Shown here: in pieces, positions 1 through 5,452 of the stretch | Position numbering within the stretch: position 1 is the stretch's first letter | How the letters are laid out: every line of letters begins with the position of its first letter | NCBI GenBank assembly: GCA_964482535.1 | Contig: CAYZXU010000109.1 | Coordinates: 1 to 7,888 of the forward strand | Source of the DNA: CAYZXU01 sp964482535 | Lineage (GTDB): Bacteria; Desulfobacterota; Desulfobacteria; Desulfobacterales; BuS5 | DNA length: 7,888 nucleotides | Direction: 5' to 3' | Notes under the pieces: model-generated | What the model was told of the DNA's origin: nothing | What the model saw: only the letters and a program-made list of their open reading frames with translations | The model's database searches: none | Translations under genes and position numbers: made by a program

Positions 1-219
1 TTCAACAGGGTATACTACATCTGCTTTCAAAGCCTCAGCAGCAAATGCACATGATGCTTGTATTGCTTCATGTGTTAACCGTGGGTGTTCATTCAAAATT
101 TGATCTACAGATTCACCGGCTGCTATCTTTTCCAAAATCAATTCAACTGTAATTCGAGTTCCCTTAATAACAGGTTTACCCATCATTATTCTCGGGTTTG
201 AAATTATTAGCTCGCTCAT
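1..219 (-). CDS. DUF433 family antitoxin-like protein (C-terminus cut by window edge)
   Basis: Seventy-three codons are open from the ATG at 219-217 to the window edge, with no stop, so the last residues are missing. The protein begins MSELIISNPRIMMGKPVIKG and continues with TRITVELILEKIAAGES, then a helical stretch LTHEAIQASCAFAAEAL. The 'P-I-G-KPVIKGTRI-V' pattern followed by 'G-S---IL---P-LT---I-A---A' is the DUF433 (PF04255) signature, a small helix-turn-helix-like family usually about 70-85 aa long. The gene is therefore nearly complete. A good ribosome binding site (AAGGAG, 7 nt before the ATG) supports the start. Known context: DUF433 proteins are often antitoxins paired with a DUF5615/PIN-like toxin encoded just downstream. 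Here that partner would lie outside the window to the left, so the toxin-antitoxin role is inferred. A separate unpaired regulator cannot be excluded. Confidence 0.85.
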   Translation of the reverse strand, partial: MSELIISNPRIMMGKPVIKGTRITVELILEKIAAGESVDQILNEHPRLTHEAIQASCAFAAEALKADVVYPVE

Positions 220-236
220 TATTAATCTCCTTTTTA

Positions 237-264
237 GATATAGTCCGCTGAATGAATTGTTCAA
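237..264 (-). promoter_or_regulatory. Possible promoter for the DUF433 gene
   Basis: On the minus strand a TTGAAC -35-like box (264-259) is followed after 16 nt by a TATATC -10-like box (242-237). This would give a very short leader ending in the AAGGAG ribosome binding site. The match is moderate. No clear terminator separates this gene from the upstream MFS gene (73-nt gap), so read-through from that operon is also possible. Confidence 0.35.
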
Positions 265-292
265 CTGGTGTCGCTGTCAGCCAAATTAGCAA

Positions 293-1477
293 TTAAAATA
301 CCTTCTCCGTCAACCGATTTCCTGATACAAAAACAAAAAGAAGTGTCCCTGAAACCATTATTAATGCTCCATAGGAAAAAGCCTGTCGTAACATCATCAT
401 ATCCATCATAATACCGGCAAAAATTGATCCTGCAAGCATACCAAAACTGTGTGCAAATGTCATCAGCCCCATAACAGAGCCCATGGAATCGGTTGCCCTT
501 CCTTTTAATACTGCAATTGCCATCAATGCAGGCGTTGATATGCCTCCGCCTATTCCAAAAACCAGATTAGCCACAAAGAGCTGACTAAAATTTCCGGCAA
601 ATGCAAAATAAAAAATTGCGGCACCTGTTATAAAGCCTCCTGCTGCCACCATATTTCTCTTGTTAACCCTGTCTGCAATAAAACCCGACGGGATCTGTAA
701 AACTCCGCTTGTAAAAACACCAAGCATAACAAGCACTCCGATTAAGGAACTGGAAAATCCAAACTCAGTAGCCATAAAGACCGGCATAAACCCCCATATT
801 ATACCTATGCATGTGGTATATGCGAATCTGAAGATAATAAGCCCTAAAATCATCCTGTCTTTTAATATCAGTTTCCACTCAACCGGCTGCCGCGGTTTGC
901 ATATAACCTGTTCTGATTTTTTCGAAGGAAGCATAAAAAAACTTAATAAAAACCCGAAAAAAGCAAGCAAACCCATTGCAATAAAAGCCGCATCAAGGCT
1001 TAATCTGTCGTTAACTATTCCTCCAATTAAAGGGCCTGCACTCAGTCCGAGAAAGACAGCTATGTTAAACATACCCATGGTAAAGCCTTCCCTGCCAACA
1101 GGGGTAATATCCCCCACATAGGCCTGAACAACAGGCATAAGCATTGCAGAGGCTATTCCCTGTAAAAACCTTATTGCTATCAAGGAATCAACACTTTTTG
1201 AAAAAATAAAGGCAATAGATATTAAAGCATAGCCTAAAAGTCCGGCAACAATATAAGGTTTCCTCCCCTTTTTATCAGACATTCTTCCGAAATAAGGGAT
1301 AAAAACTGTTCTGGATAATGAAAATGCTCCGAATATAAAACCGATATACAGGCCGCCGGCTCCAAGATCATGGGCATATACAGGCAAAAGAGGAACAACA
1401 ATGCCCACACCTGTAACAGAAGCAAATAATGAAAAAAACAGGGTTGTAAAAATTCTTTTATCTATTTTTTGCAGCAT
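293..1477 (-). CDS. MFS transporter, DHA1-like drug/metabolite exporter
   Basis: A 394-aa integral membrane protein of normal MFS length with about 12 hydrophobic segments in two halves. The first helix carries VTGVGIVVPLLPVYA (21-35). The loop after TM2 has the canonical motif A, GRMSDKKGRKP (64-74), and a degenerate copy GFIADRVNKR (265-274) sits at the equivalent place in the second half. A motif B-like stretch RFLQGIASAMLMP (103-115) and the antiporter motif C, GLSAGPLIGG (144-153), point to proton-driven export rather than uptake. A hydrophilic central loop (about 184-206) separates the halves. It is the last gene of the MBL-pyrD-MFS operon: its ATG overlaps the pyrD stop by one base (TAATG), so translational coupling is likely. 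The substrate cannot be read from sequence. The link with pyrD could be chance or could suggest a metabolite exporter. Confidence 0.9.
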   Translation of the reverse strand: MLQKIDKRIFTTLFFSLFASVTGVGIVVPLLPVYAHDLGAGGLYIGFIFGAFSLSRTVFIPYFGRMSDKKGRKPYIVAGLLGYALISIAFIFSKSVDSLIAIRFLQGIASAMLMPVVQAYVGDITPVGREGFTMGMFNIAVFLGLSAGPLIGGIVNDRLSLDAAFIAMGLLAFFGFLLSFFMLPSKKSEQVICKPRQPVEWKLILKDRMILGLIIFRFAYTTCIGIIWGFMPVFMATEFGFSSSLIGVLVMLGVFTSGVLQIPSGFIADRVNKRNMVAAGGFITGAAIFYFAFAGNFSQLFVANLVFGIGGGISTPALMAIAVLKGRATDSMGSVMGLMTFAHSFGMLAGSIFAGIMMDMMMLRQAFSYGALIMVSGTLLFVFVSGNRLTEKVF

Positions 1478-2397
1478 TAAACTCTAATGGTCCCGACAAT
1501 ATCAGCCAGCTCATCAATTCTGTTTTTCATCATAAATGCTTCTATCCCTTCTATAATATCAGTTGTGGAGCAGGGATTAATAAAATTAGCCGTGCCTATC
1601 TGTACGGCTGAAGCTCCGGCTATAAAAAATTCAATAGCATCCTCGGCCGTTATAATACCCCCAACTCCCACAACAGGAATTTTGACCTTTTTAGCCACCT
1701 GCCATACCATGCGCAGGGCCACAGGTTTTATTGCAGGCCCTGAAAGCCCCCCTGTTATATTTGCCAGTTTCGGGCGGCGGGTATTAACATCAATCAGCAT
1801 TCCCGTAATGGTGTTTATTAATGATAATGAGTCGGCACCTGCATCTTCAACACTTAAAGCTATTTCAGCAATATCCGTTACATTAGGCGTGAGCTTCACC
1901 ATCACAGGCTTTGACGTGACTTCTCTGACCGCCTTTGTCACATTATATGCAGAGACAGGATCCACTCCAAAAGATATGCCTCCGGCCTTAATATTCGGAC
2001 ATGAAATATTGACTTCAATTCCGGCCACACCCTCAATCCCGTCTATACGCATAGCAAGTTCTGCATATTCTTCAATGCTTTTCCCGTAAATATTAACCAG
2101 CACCGGCGCAGCAAGTTCTTTTAAAAACCCAAGCTTTTCTTTGACAAATGCATCAATCCCTATATTTTCAAGACCTATGGCATTCAGCATACCTGAAGGC
2201 GTCTCAACAATTCTTGGCGGCGGATTACCCATGGATGGTTTAAGAGACAACCCTTTAACGATAATAGCTCCAAGGCGGTTTAAATCAACAAGCTCCTTAA
2301 ATTCACCGGCGTATCCGAATGTTCCTGATGCAGTCATAACGGGATTTTTTAATTTCAGACCACCTATATTAACCTGCAAATCGGGTTTTTTTTTCAT
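1477..2397 (-). CDS. pyrD: Dihydroorotate dehydrogenase, class 1B-type catalytic subunit
   Basis: A 306-aa cytosolic FMN TIM-barrel enzyme that oxidises dihydroorotate to orotate, the fourth step of pyrimidine synthesis. The length is typical of class 1B. Visible motifs are the N-terminal TASGTFGYAGEF (22-33), KPSMGNPPPRIVETPSGMLN (53-72) followed by AIGLEN, the substrate loop NISCPN with catalytic Cys133 (130-135), VKLTPN (167-172), INT (194-196), GGLSGPAIKPVALRMV (216-231), and the phosphate-binding end GVGGIITAEDA...GASAVQIGTANF (244-272). A cysteine base and 'EVNISCPN-K-GG--FG' favour the NAD-linked 1B type over the quinone-linked class 2, which uses serine. Class 1B normally works with the PyrK Fe-S/FAD subunit, often encoded next to pyrD. 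No pyrK is in this window, so the partner must lie elsewhere. The start overlaps the MBL gene by 4 bp (ATGA). Confidence 0.96.
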   Translation of the reverse strand: MKKKPDLQVNIGGLKLKNPVMTASGTFGYAGEFKELVDLNRLGAIIVKGLSLKPSMGNPPPRIVETPSGMLNAIGLENIGIDAFVKEKLGFLKELAAPVLVNIYGKSIEEYAELAMRIDGIEGVAGIEVNISCPNIKAGGISFGVDPVSAYNVTKAVREVTSKPVMVKLTPNVTDIAEIALSVEDAGADSLSLINTITGMLIDVNTRRPKLANITGGLSGPAIKPVALRMVWQVAKKVKIPVVGVGGIITAEDAIEFFIAGASAVQIGTANFINPCSTTDIIEGIEAFMMKNRIDELADIVGTIRV

Positions 2398-3305
2398 AAA
2401 ATATCCTGTTCCATCTTTCTTTTCACCGCACTTATGCTCGCTTCAAGATTAAGCAGATATGCAGGTTCAGGCTGTACTATTCCTGTTTTATGGTCATACT
2501 CTATCTTCTTTATTCTATCCCTTACCAGATGCAAATTTCCTTTTTCTTCCACAAGAAATCTTTTAACCTGTTTTATAAATCTTTCGCACTGGGATATTGA
2601 ATCATTAATATACCCCTTTGCATCATCTCCTGTATATACCATATAATGCCCAAAGCAGAGAATATCAATATCCAAAGAACCTAATTTTTTTATAGAATCA
2701 AGATACATGTCATAATCAATGAGAAACGCTGATAAAATATAACCTGTATCGTCAGGGATACCTGCGGATTCAGAAGGGAGGAGTATTTTTTTTTCAGGAA
2801 TATAGTATGTTAAACAATCCCTGGTATGCCCGGGCGTCTCAACTACACGAACAGTTACGCCATGGGAAATTTCAAAGATATCTCCCTGGGCAGCAGTAAT
2901 ATCTACTTCAAAGGGTTTAAAAGAATCCGGTGGTATCGACTTCAGATTAAATTTATCAGCCATATCTTCCGATTGCCTACTGAGCTTTGCAATCAGTTTA
3001 AGAGCATTGGGGCGCCCAAGATTTTTTTTTGCATTTTTGGATGCAACAACTTTCATGGAGGGAAAACTGTCTTTTAACATGGCCACAGCACCGCAATGGT
3101 CAAAATGAGAATGTGATAAAAAACAGTATGACGGCTCTCTTTGACCTAAAACTGTTTTTACATCTTCAATATATCTTTCTCCAAGAAAAGAAAATCCGGC
3201 ATCAAAAATTGCAGGTTTTTCTCCATCCAGTAGATAAACAGGCACGTCAGGGCTGCCGGCTGTGTACAGGTTATCAGTTATTTTACCTATTTTGTGTATA
3301 ATCAT
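2394..3305 (-). CDS. MBL-fold metallo-hydrolase
   Basis: A 303-aa metallo-beta-lactamase-fold protein with no signal peptide, so probably cytosolic. Its metal site has HSHFDH (65-70: His65, His67, Asp69, His70), His160 in TPGHTRD, and His220 in FGHYM. The usual bridging aspartate motif is not plain: the corresponding strand ends in LLPSESAGIPDD (176-187), so Glu179 or a nearby Asp may serve, as in some MBL subfamilies. The region after 225 is a helical extension rich in Lys and Glu. The fold covers glyoxalase II-like thioesterases, lactonases and others; the substrate is not deducible. It is the first gene of the operon, directly upstream of pyrD with an ATGA overlap. The start is weakly supported by AAGG about 9 nt upstream, but the N-terminus (KIGKITDNLYTAG) fits the family. 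Confidence 0.9.
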   Translation of the reverse strand: MIIHKIGKITDNLYTAGSPDVPVYLLDGEKPAIFDAGFSFLGERYIEDVKTVLGQREPSYCFLSHSHFDHCGAVAMLKDSFPSMKVVASKNAKKNLGRPNALKLIAKLSRQSEDMADKFNLKSIPPDSFKPFEVDITAAQGDIFEISHGVTVRVVETPGHTRDCLTYYIPEKKILLPSESAGIPDDTGYILSAFLIDYDMYLDSIKKLGSLDIDILCFGHYMVYTGDDAKGYINDSISQCERFIKQVKRFLVEEKGNLHLVRDRIKKIEYDHKTGIVQPEPAYLLNLEASISAVKRKMEQDIL

Positions 3306-3361
3306 ATTTTTTTGCCTTATATTTTCATTAAAATATTAAAATATCGGAGTTTATGTTTTTT

Positions 3362-3390
3362 TATATAATTTAGTTGTTGAAATATATCAA
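3362..3390 (-). promoter_or_regulatory. Sigma70-type promoter of the MBL-pyrD-MFS operon
   Basis: On the minus strand a TTGATA -35 box (3390-3385) and a TATATA -10 box (3367-3362) are separated by exactly 17 nt. Transcription would start near 3355, giving a leader of about 50 nt before the MBL start at 3305. It overlaps the plus-strand promoter at 3377-3406, so the two may compete. Confidence 0.6.
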
Positions 3391-3406
3391 GAGCCTGTCT
3401 TATAAT
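3377..3406 (+). promoter_or_regulatory. Sigma70-type promoter of the Isf-like flavoprotein gene
   Basis: A TTGAAA -35 box (3377-3382) and a consensus TATAAT -10 box (3401-3406) lie 18 nt apart. Transcription would start near 3413, leaving a leader of about 140 nt that contains the whole MITE-like element. A perfect inverted repeat CTTATAA-N7-TTATAAG (3399-3405 and 3413-3419) covers the -10 box and start point and might be an operator. Confidence 0.6.
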
Positions 3407-3424
3407 GTATGTTTATAAGCAATA

Positions 3425-3519
3425 AAACATGATGGTCTCGTAAAAAGTCGAATCTTGCCTATAGCACTGTTATTCCCATGAAAGTGGGAATGACGACTTT
3501 TTACGAGTGCATCAAACAT
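3425..3519. mobile_element. 83-bp MITE-like element with terminal inverted repeats and 6-bp target duplication
   Basis: The element spans 3431-3513. Its ends are 20-nt inverted repeats (3431-3450 and 3494-3513) matching at 18 of 20 positions, with the shared core CTCGTAAAAAGTCG. It is flanked on both sides by the perfect direct repeat AAACAT (3425-3430 and 3514-3519), as expected of a target-site duplication. Inside, ATTCCCA (3472-3478) pairs with TGGGAAT (3485-3491) around a TGAAAG loop. This resembles the widespread bacterial 'ATTCCCGCGAAAGCGGGAAT' stem-loop repeats. It has no coding capacity, so a transposase would have to act in trans. It sits in the leader of the downstream flavoprotein gene, and the transcript could fold into one long hairpin there. 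Confidence 0.75.
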
Positions 3520-3554
3520 AACAGACAACTTTTTTAAAAAAAATCCAACCCATA

Positions 3555-4373
3555 ATGAAAAATATTCTTGGCATTATTGGCTCACCACGCAAACTCGGTA
3601 ATTCCGAAATCATGATTAAAGAGATTAGCCGTAATATTGCCTTGCCGCATAATCTGCAGCTTGTCCGCTTGTCAGACTTTAATCTTCTGCCGTGCAAAGC
3701 TTGCTACCAGTGTCTGTTCAACAACAAAGAATGTGTTCTCGATGACGAATTCAACAATCTGCTGAACCTGATAAAAAACTCCGATGCCCTGATAGTGGCT
3801 GCTCCCACATATTTTCTCAGTGCGAATTCATCTTTAAAAAGGTTTATCGACAGAGGAATTACCTTTTATGCTAATCTGGACAAATTATGGGGCAAACCTG
3901 CCATAGGCATAGGCATAGCTGGAATGAAGGGAAAAGAGGGATATACTCTTTTAGATATACAAAATTTTTTGAGTATTCTTTTTGCTGATATTAAAAAAAT
4001 CGAAATGATTTTCGGAGCCCTTCCAGGAGAAATTTTTTTAAATAATAAAAACAAAAAAACAGCCGGACATCTTGCCGCATCTCTTTTTACGACAATGCCT
4101 GAAAAAAAAGAACCCCATTATTGCCCCCTGTGCGGGGGGGATACTTTCCGTTTTACCGGAAAAAACCAGGTGATCTGTATGCTGTGCAGTAATTCAGGCA
4201 CCATGGCTATTGAAAACAGCCTTCCTGTTTTTAAAATCAACAAAAGCAGCCATAATCTGTTTTTATCCAAAGATGATGCCCTTAAACACCTTAACTGGGT
4301 TATGGGAATGAAAGAAAAATTCAACAGAAAAAAAACAGAGCTAAAAAAGATAACAGCGATATACAAAGATTGA
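3555..4373 (+). CDS. Isf-like iron-sulfur flavoprotein with C-terminal zinc ribbon
   Basis: A 272-aa flavodoxin-fold protein of the NADPH-dependent FMN reductase superfamily. Residues 3-16 (NILGIIGSPRKLGN) form the first strand and FMN phosphate loop; APTYFLSANSSLKRFIDR (83-100) is the second flavin-contact segment. The compact cluster Cys47-x2-Cys50-x2-Cys53-x6-Cys60 closely matches the 4Fe-4S motif of archaeal/anaerobe iron-sulfur flavoprotein (Isf), so FMN plus [4Fe-4S] electron transfer is likely. Unlike typical Isf (about 190 aa), it has about 80 extra residues with a zinc-ribbon pattern, Cys190-x2-Cys193 and Cys208-x2-Cys211, ending in a Lys-rich helix. The ATG at 3555 gives the canonical N-terminus, but no Shine-Dalgarno sequence is visible. 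The next gene is a ferredoxin, the type of donor Isf uses. The physiological acceptor is unknown; a simple NADPH:FMN reductase is the alternative. Confidence 0.85.
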   Translation: MKNILGIIGSPRKLGNSEIMIKEISRNIALPHNLQLVRLSDFNLLPCKACYQCLFNNKECVLDDEFNNLLNLIKNSDALIVAAPTYFLSANSSLKRFIDRGITFYANLDKLWGKPAIGIGIAGMKGKEGYTLLDIQNFLSILFADIKKIEMIFGALPGEIFLNNKNKKTAGHLAASLFTTMPEKKEPHYCPLCGGDTFRFTGKNQVICMLCSNSGTMAIENSLPVFKINKSSHNLFLSKDDALKHLNWVMGMKEKFNRKKTELKKITAIYKD

Positions 4374-4390
4374 AATACTCAATCTATTTT
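4367..4390 (+). terminator. Weak terminator-like hairpin after the flavoprotein gene
   Basis: AGATTGA (4367-4373) pairs perfectly with TCAATCT (4379-4385) around the loop AATAC, followed by ATTTT. The stem is short and AT-rich and includes the stop codon, so termination is probably partial, allowing some read-through into the ferredoxin gene. Confidence 0.35.
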
Positions 4391-4400
4391 CTGTTTATTC

Positions 4401-4429
4401 TTGACTTGCAGCAATATCTGATATATGCA
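4401..4429 (+). promoter_or_regulatory. Possible promoter of the ferredoxin gene
   Basis: A good TTGACT -35 box (4401-4406) is followed by weaker -10 candidates, TATATG (4422-4427, 15-nt spacer) or TATGCA (4424-4429, 17-nt spacer). The leader would be about 65 nt and very AT-rich. The -10 assignment is uncertain. Confidence 0.4.
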
Positions 4430-4497
4430 GCTTTTTAAATTGTAAAAAAAGCAGGTTAATAACAAAATAAAATTTTTAAATGAAAGGAGTTTTTAAA

Positions 4498-4686
4498 ATG
4501 GCCTTTAACCCTATTGTTGACCCGGAAAAATGTGAAGGTTGTGAAGAATGTGTAGATGTCTGTCCTGTAGAAGTTTTCGAAATGCAGGACGGAAAATCAG
4601 TTCCCGTCAACGCAGAAGAATGCCTCGGCTGTGAAAGCTGTGTTGAAGTTTGTGAAACAAACGCAATCACAATTGAAGAAACATAA
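4498..4686 (+). CDS. 2[4Fe-4S] ferredoxin
   Basis: A 62-aa, very acidic, clostridial-type ferredoxin carrying low-potential electrons in the cytosol. Two cluster motifs are complete: CEGCEECVDVCP (Cys12, 15, 18, 22) and CLGCESCVEVCE (Cys42, 45, 48, 52). As usual, the fourth cysteine of each motif should complete the other cluster. The second motif ends C-E instead of the common C-P. The start is the ATG at 4498: an AAAGGAG ribosome binding site at 4483-4489 sits 8 nt upstream, and the in-frame ATG at 4480 would overlap that site, so a 68-aa version is unlikely. It follows the Isf-like gene by 124 nt and is closed by a strong terminator. Together these suggest a short monocistronic, probably abundant, message that could serve the flavoprotein among other partners. 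Confidence 0.95.
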   Translation: MAFNPIVDPEKCEGCEECVDVCPVEVFEMQDGKSVPVNAEECLGCESCVEVCETNAITIEET

Positions 4687-4703
4687 TTCCCCATCAAATT
4701 TTT

Positions 4704-4749
4704 TGTTCCCTGTCTCTCTCAGATAGTCAGAGTGCAGGGAACATTTTTT
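4704..4749 (+). terminator. Rho-independent terminator of the ferredoxin gene
   Basis: TGTTCCCTG (4704-4712) pairs perfectly with CAGGGAACA (4735-4743) across a 22-nt loop, followed directly by six T (4744-4749). The loop can extend the stem a little through CTC/GAG. It lies 18 nt after the ferredoxin stop. Confidence 0.85.
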
Positions 4750-4920
4750 ACAACCCCCCAGAGTTTATAACTCTTGAGCACCTTTCAAAAAACCTTATTT
4801 TATCCTTATGAAAAAAAACAGTTTATTTTTCATTTTTTTTAATGCAGGAATTCAAAAAAGTTAAAAGCCTGACACTTTTTCTCATTTCCACCTAAAAATG
4901 CTTTCAATCAACTATTTTAA
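4750..4920. other. Gene-free AT-rich spacer
   Basis: Between the ferredoxin terminator and the next promoter I see no coding potential and no known RNA gene. It holds a small perfect palindrome AGAGTT-TAT-AACTCT (4760-4774). It also has an AT-rich hairpin ATGAAAAA/TTTTTCAT (4808-4815 and 4826-4833) that runs into eight T, which may be a weak back-up terminator. Homopolymer A and T runs are common. Confidence 0.5.
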
Positions 4921-4950
4921 TTGACATTTTTTTATTTCTATGAGTATTAT
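4921..4950 (+). promoter_or_regulatory. Strong sigma70-type promoter of the sodium-pump operon
   Basis: A perfect TTGACA -35 box (4921-4926) and a TATTAT -10 box (4945-4950) lie 18 nt apart, with an expected start near 4957 and a leader of about 40 nt. A 10-nt direct repeat TTATTTGAAA (4947-4956 and 4977-4986) flanks the start point. An imperfect inverted repeat TGAAA-N8-TTTCA (4952-4956 and 4965-4969) lies between. These could be operator half-sites, but that is speculative. Confidence 0.65.
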
Positions 4951-4996
4951 TTGAAATGTCTTATTTTCATGAACACTTATTTGAAAGGAATATTCT

Positions 4997-5413
4997 ATGT
5001 CCACTGATGTTGAAACTCTGAGTTCATTAGAACTTTTTAAGGGGATGGAATATGAAGCTTTGGAAGGTCTGGCTCAAGTAATGTTACCTTTTAAGGTAAC
5101 AGAGGGAGAAGTTCTTACCCTCAGGGGGAAGCAGGCTCAAATTTTTTTCATAATTCTGTCAGGTAATTTTATGGTCAGCTTCAGCAACGGCAGAGCTTTA
5201 ACCTTGCACAACAGGGGCGAATTAATGGGGCTTTCCACGGTTATTACCCCTTTTTTATATACAGGCACTGTAACAGCCTTGACAGACGGTGAGATTCTTT
5301 CAATGCCTGGAGACAAGTTTTGGAATTTTATTCAAAACAACTCTGCTTTGGGAGATAAAATTTTACAAAAAATAAAGTCAGTAATTCTGGATAGAAAAAA
5401 TTTTTTAACATAA
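4997..5413 (+). CDS. Stand-alone cyclic nucleotide-binding-fold (CRP-like) protein without DNA-binding domain
   Basis: A 138-aa soluble protein made of a single cNMP-binding beta-roll. It shows LSSLELFKGMEYEALEGLAQVM (about 8-29), the helix pair that opens CRP-type domains. Next come VTEGEVLTLRGKQAQIFFIILSG (34-56), with the usual 'G--------A---F-I--G' rhythm, and a phosphate-binding-cassette region GELMGLS...TGTVTA (74-94). It ends in a helix (107-131) where CRP/FNR proteins would continue into a winged helix; no such domain is present. The cassette lacks the conserved phosphate-binding arginine: aligned to the usual 'R-x-A-T-V', this protein reads Y88-T-G-T-V. Binding of cAMP or cGMP is therefore doubtful. 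An AAAGGA ribosome binding site stands 7-8 nt before the ATG. It is first in the operon with the OadG-like and OadB genes (40-nt gap), so a regulatory subunit of that pump is a reasonable inference. Confidence 0.82.
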   Translation: MSTDVETLSSLELFKGMEYEALEGLAQVMLPFKVTEGEVLTLRGKQAQIFFIILSGNFMVSFSNGRALTLHNRGELMGLSTVITPFLYTGTVTALTDGEILSMPGDKFWNFIQNNSALGDKILQKIKSVILDRKNFLT

Positions 5414-5452
5414 CATCAATCAATAATTAAAAAACTTTTAAGGAGATCTATA

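Noticed and set aside
660..1121. 153-codon open frame on the plus strand opposite the MFS gene
   Set aside because: Shadow of the transporter; it has no recognisable domain or start signal.
1487..2089. 200-codon open frame on the plus strand opposite pyrD
   Set aside because: It is antisense to a clear pyrD with all catalytic motifs, has no ribosome binding site, and its composition reflects the complement of the real gene.
3399..3419. CTTATAA-N7-TTATAAG as an independent terminator or RNA hairpin
   Set aside because: The stem is almost entirely A/T with no following T tract, and it overlaps a consensus -10 box, so an operator or chance is more likely.
3431..3513. CRISPR repeat or ordinary rho-independent terminator
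   Set aside because: There is only one copy and no spacer series. The outer arms plus flanking direct repeats fit a transposed element better than a terminator.
4480..4497. Upstream in-frame ATG giving a 68-aa ferredoxin
   Set aside because: It overlaps the AAAGGAG ribosome binding site that is ideally placed for the ATG at 4498, and ferredoxins of this type normally begin close to the first strand.
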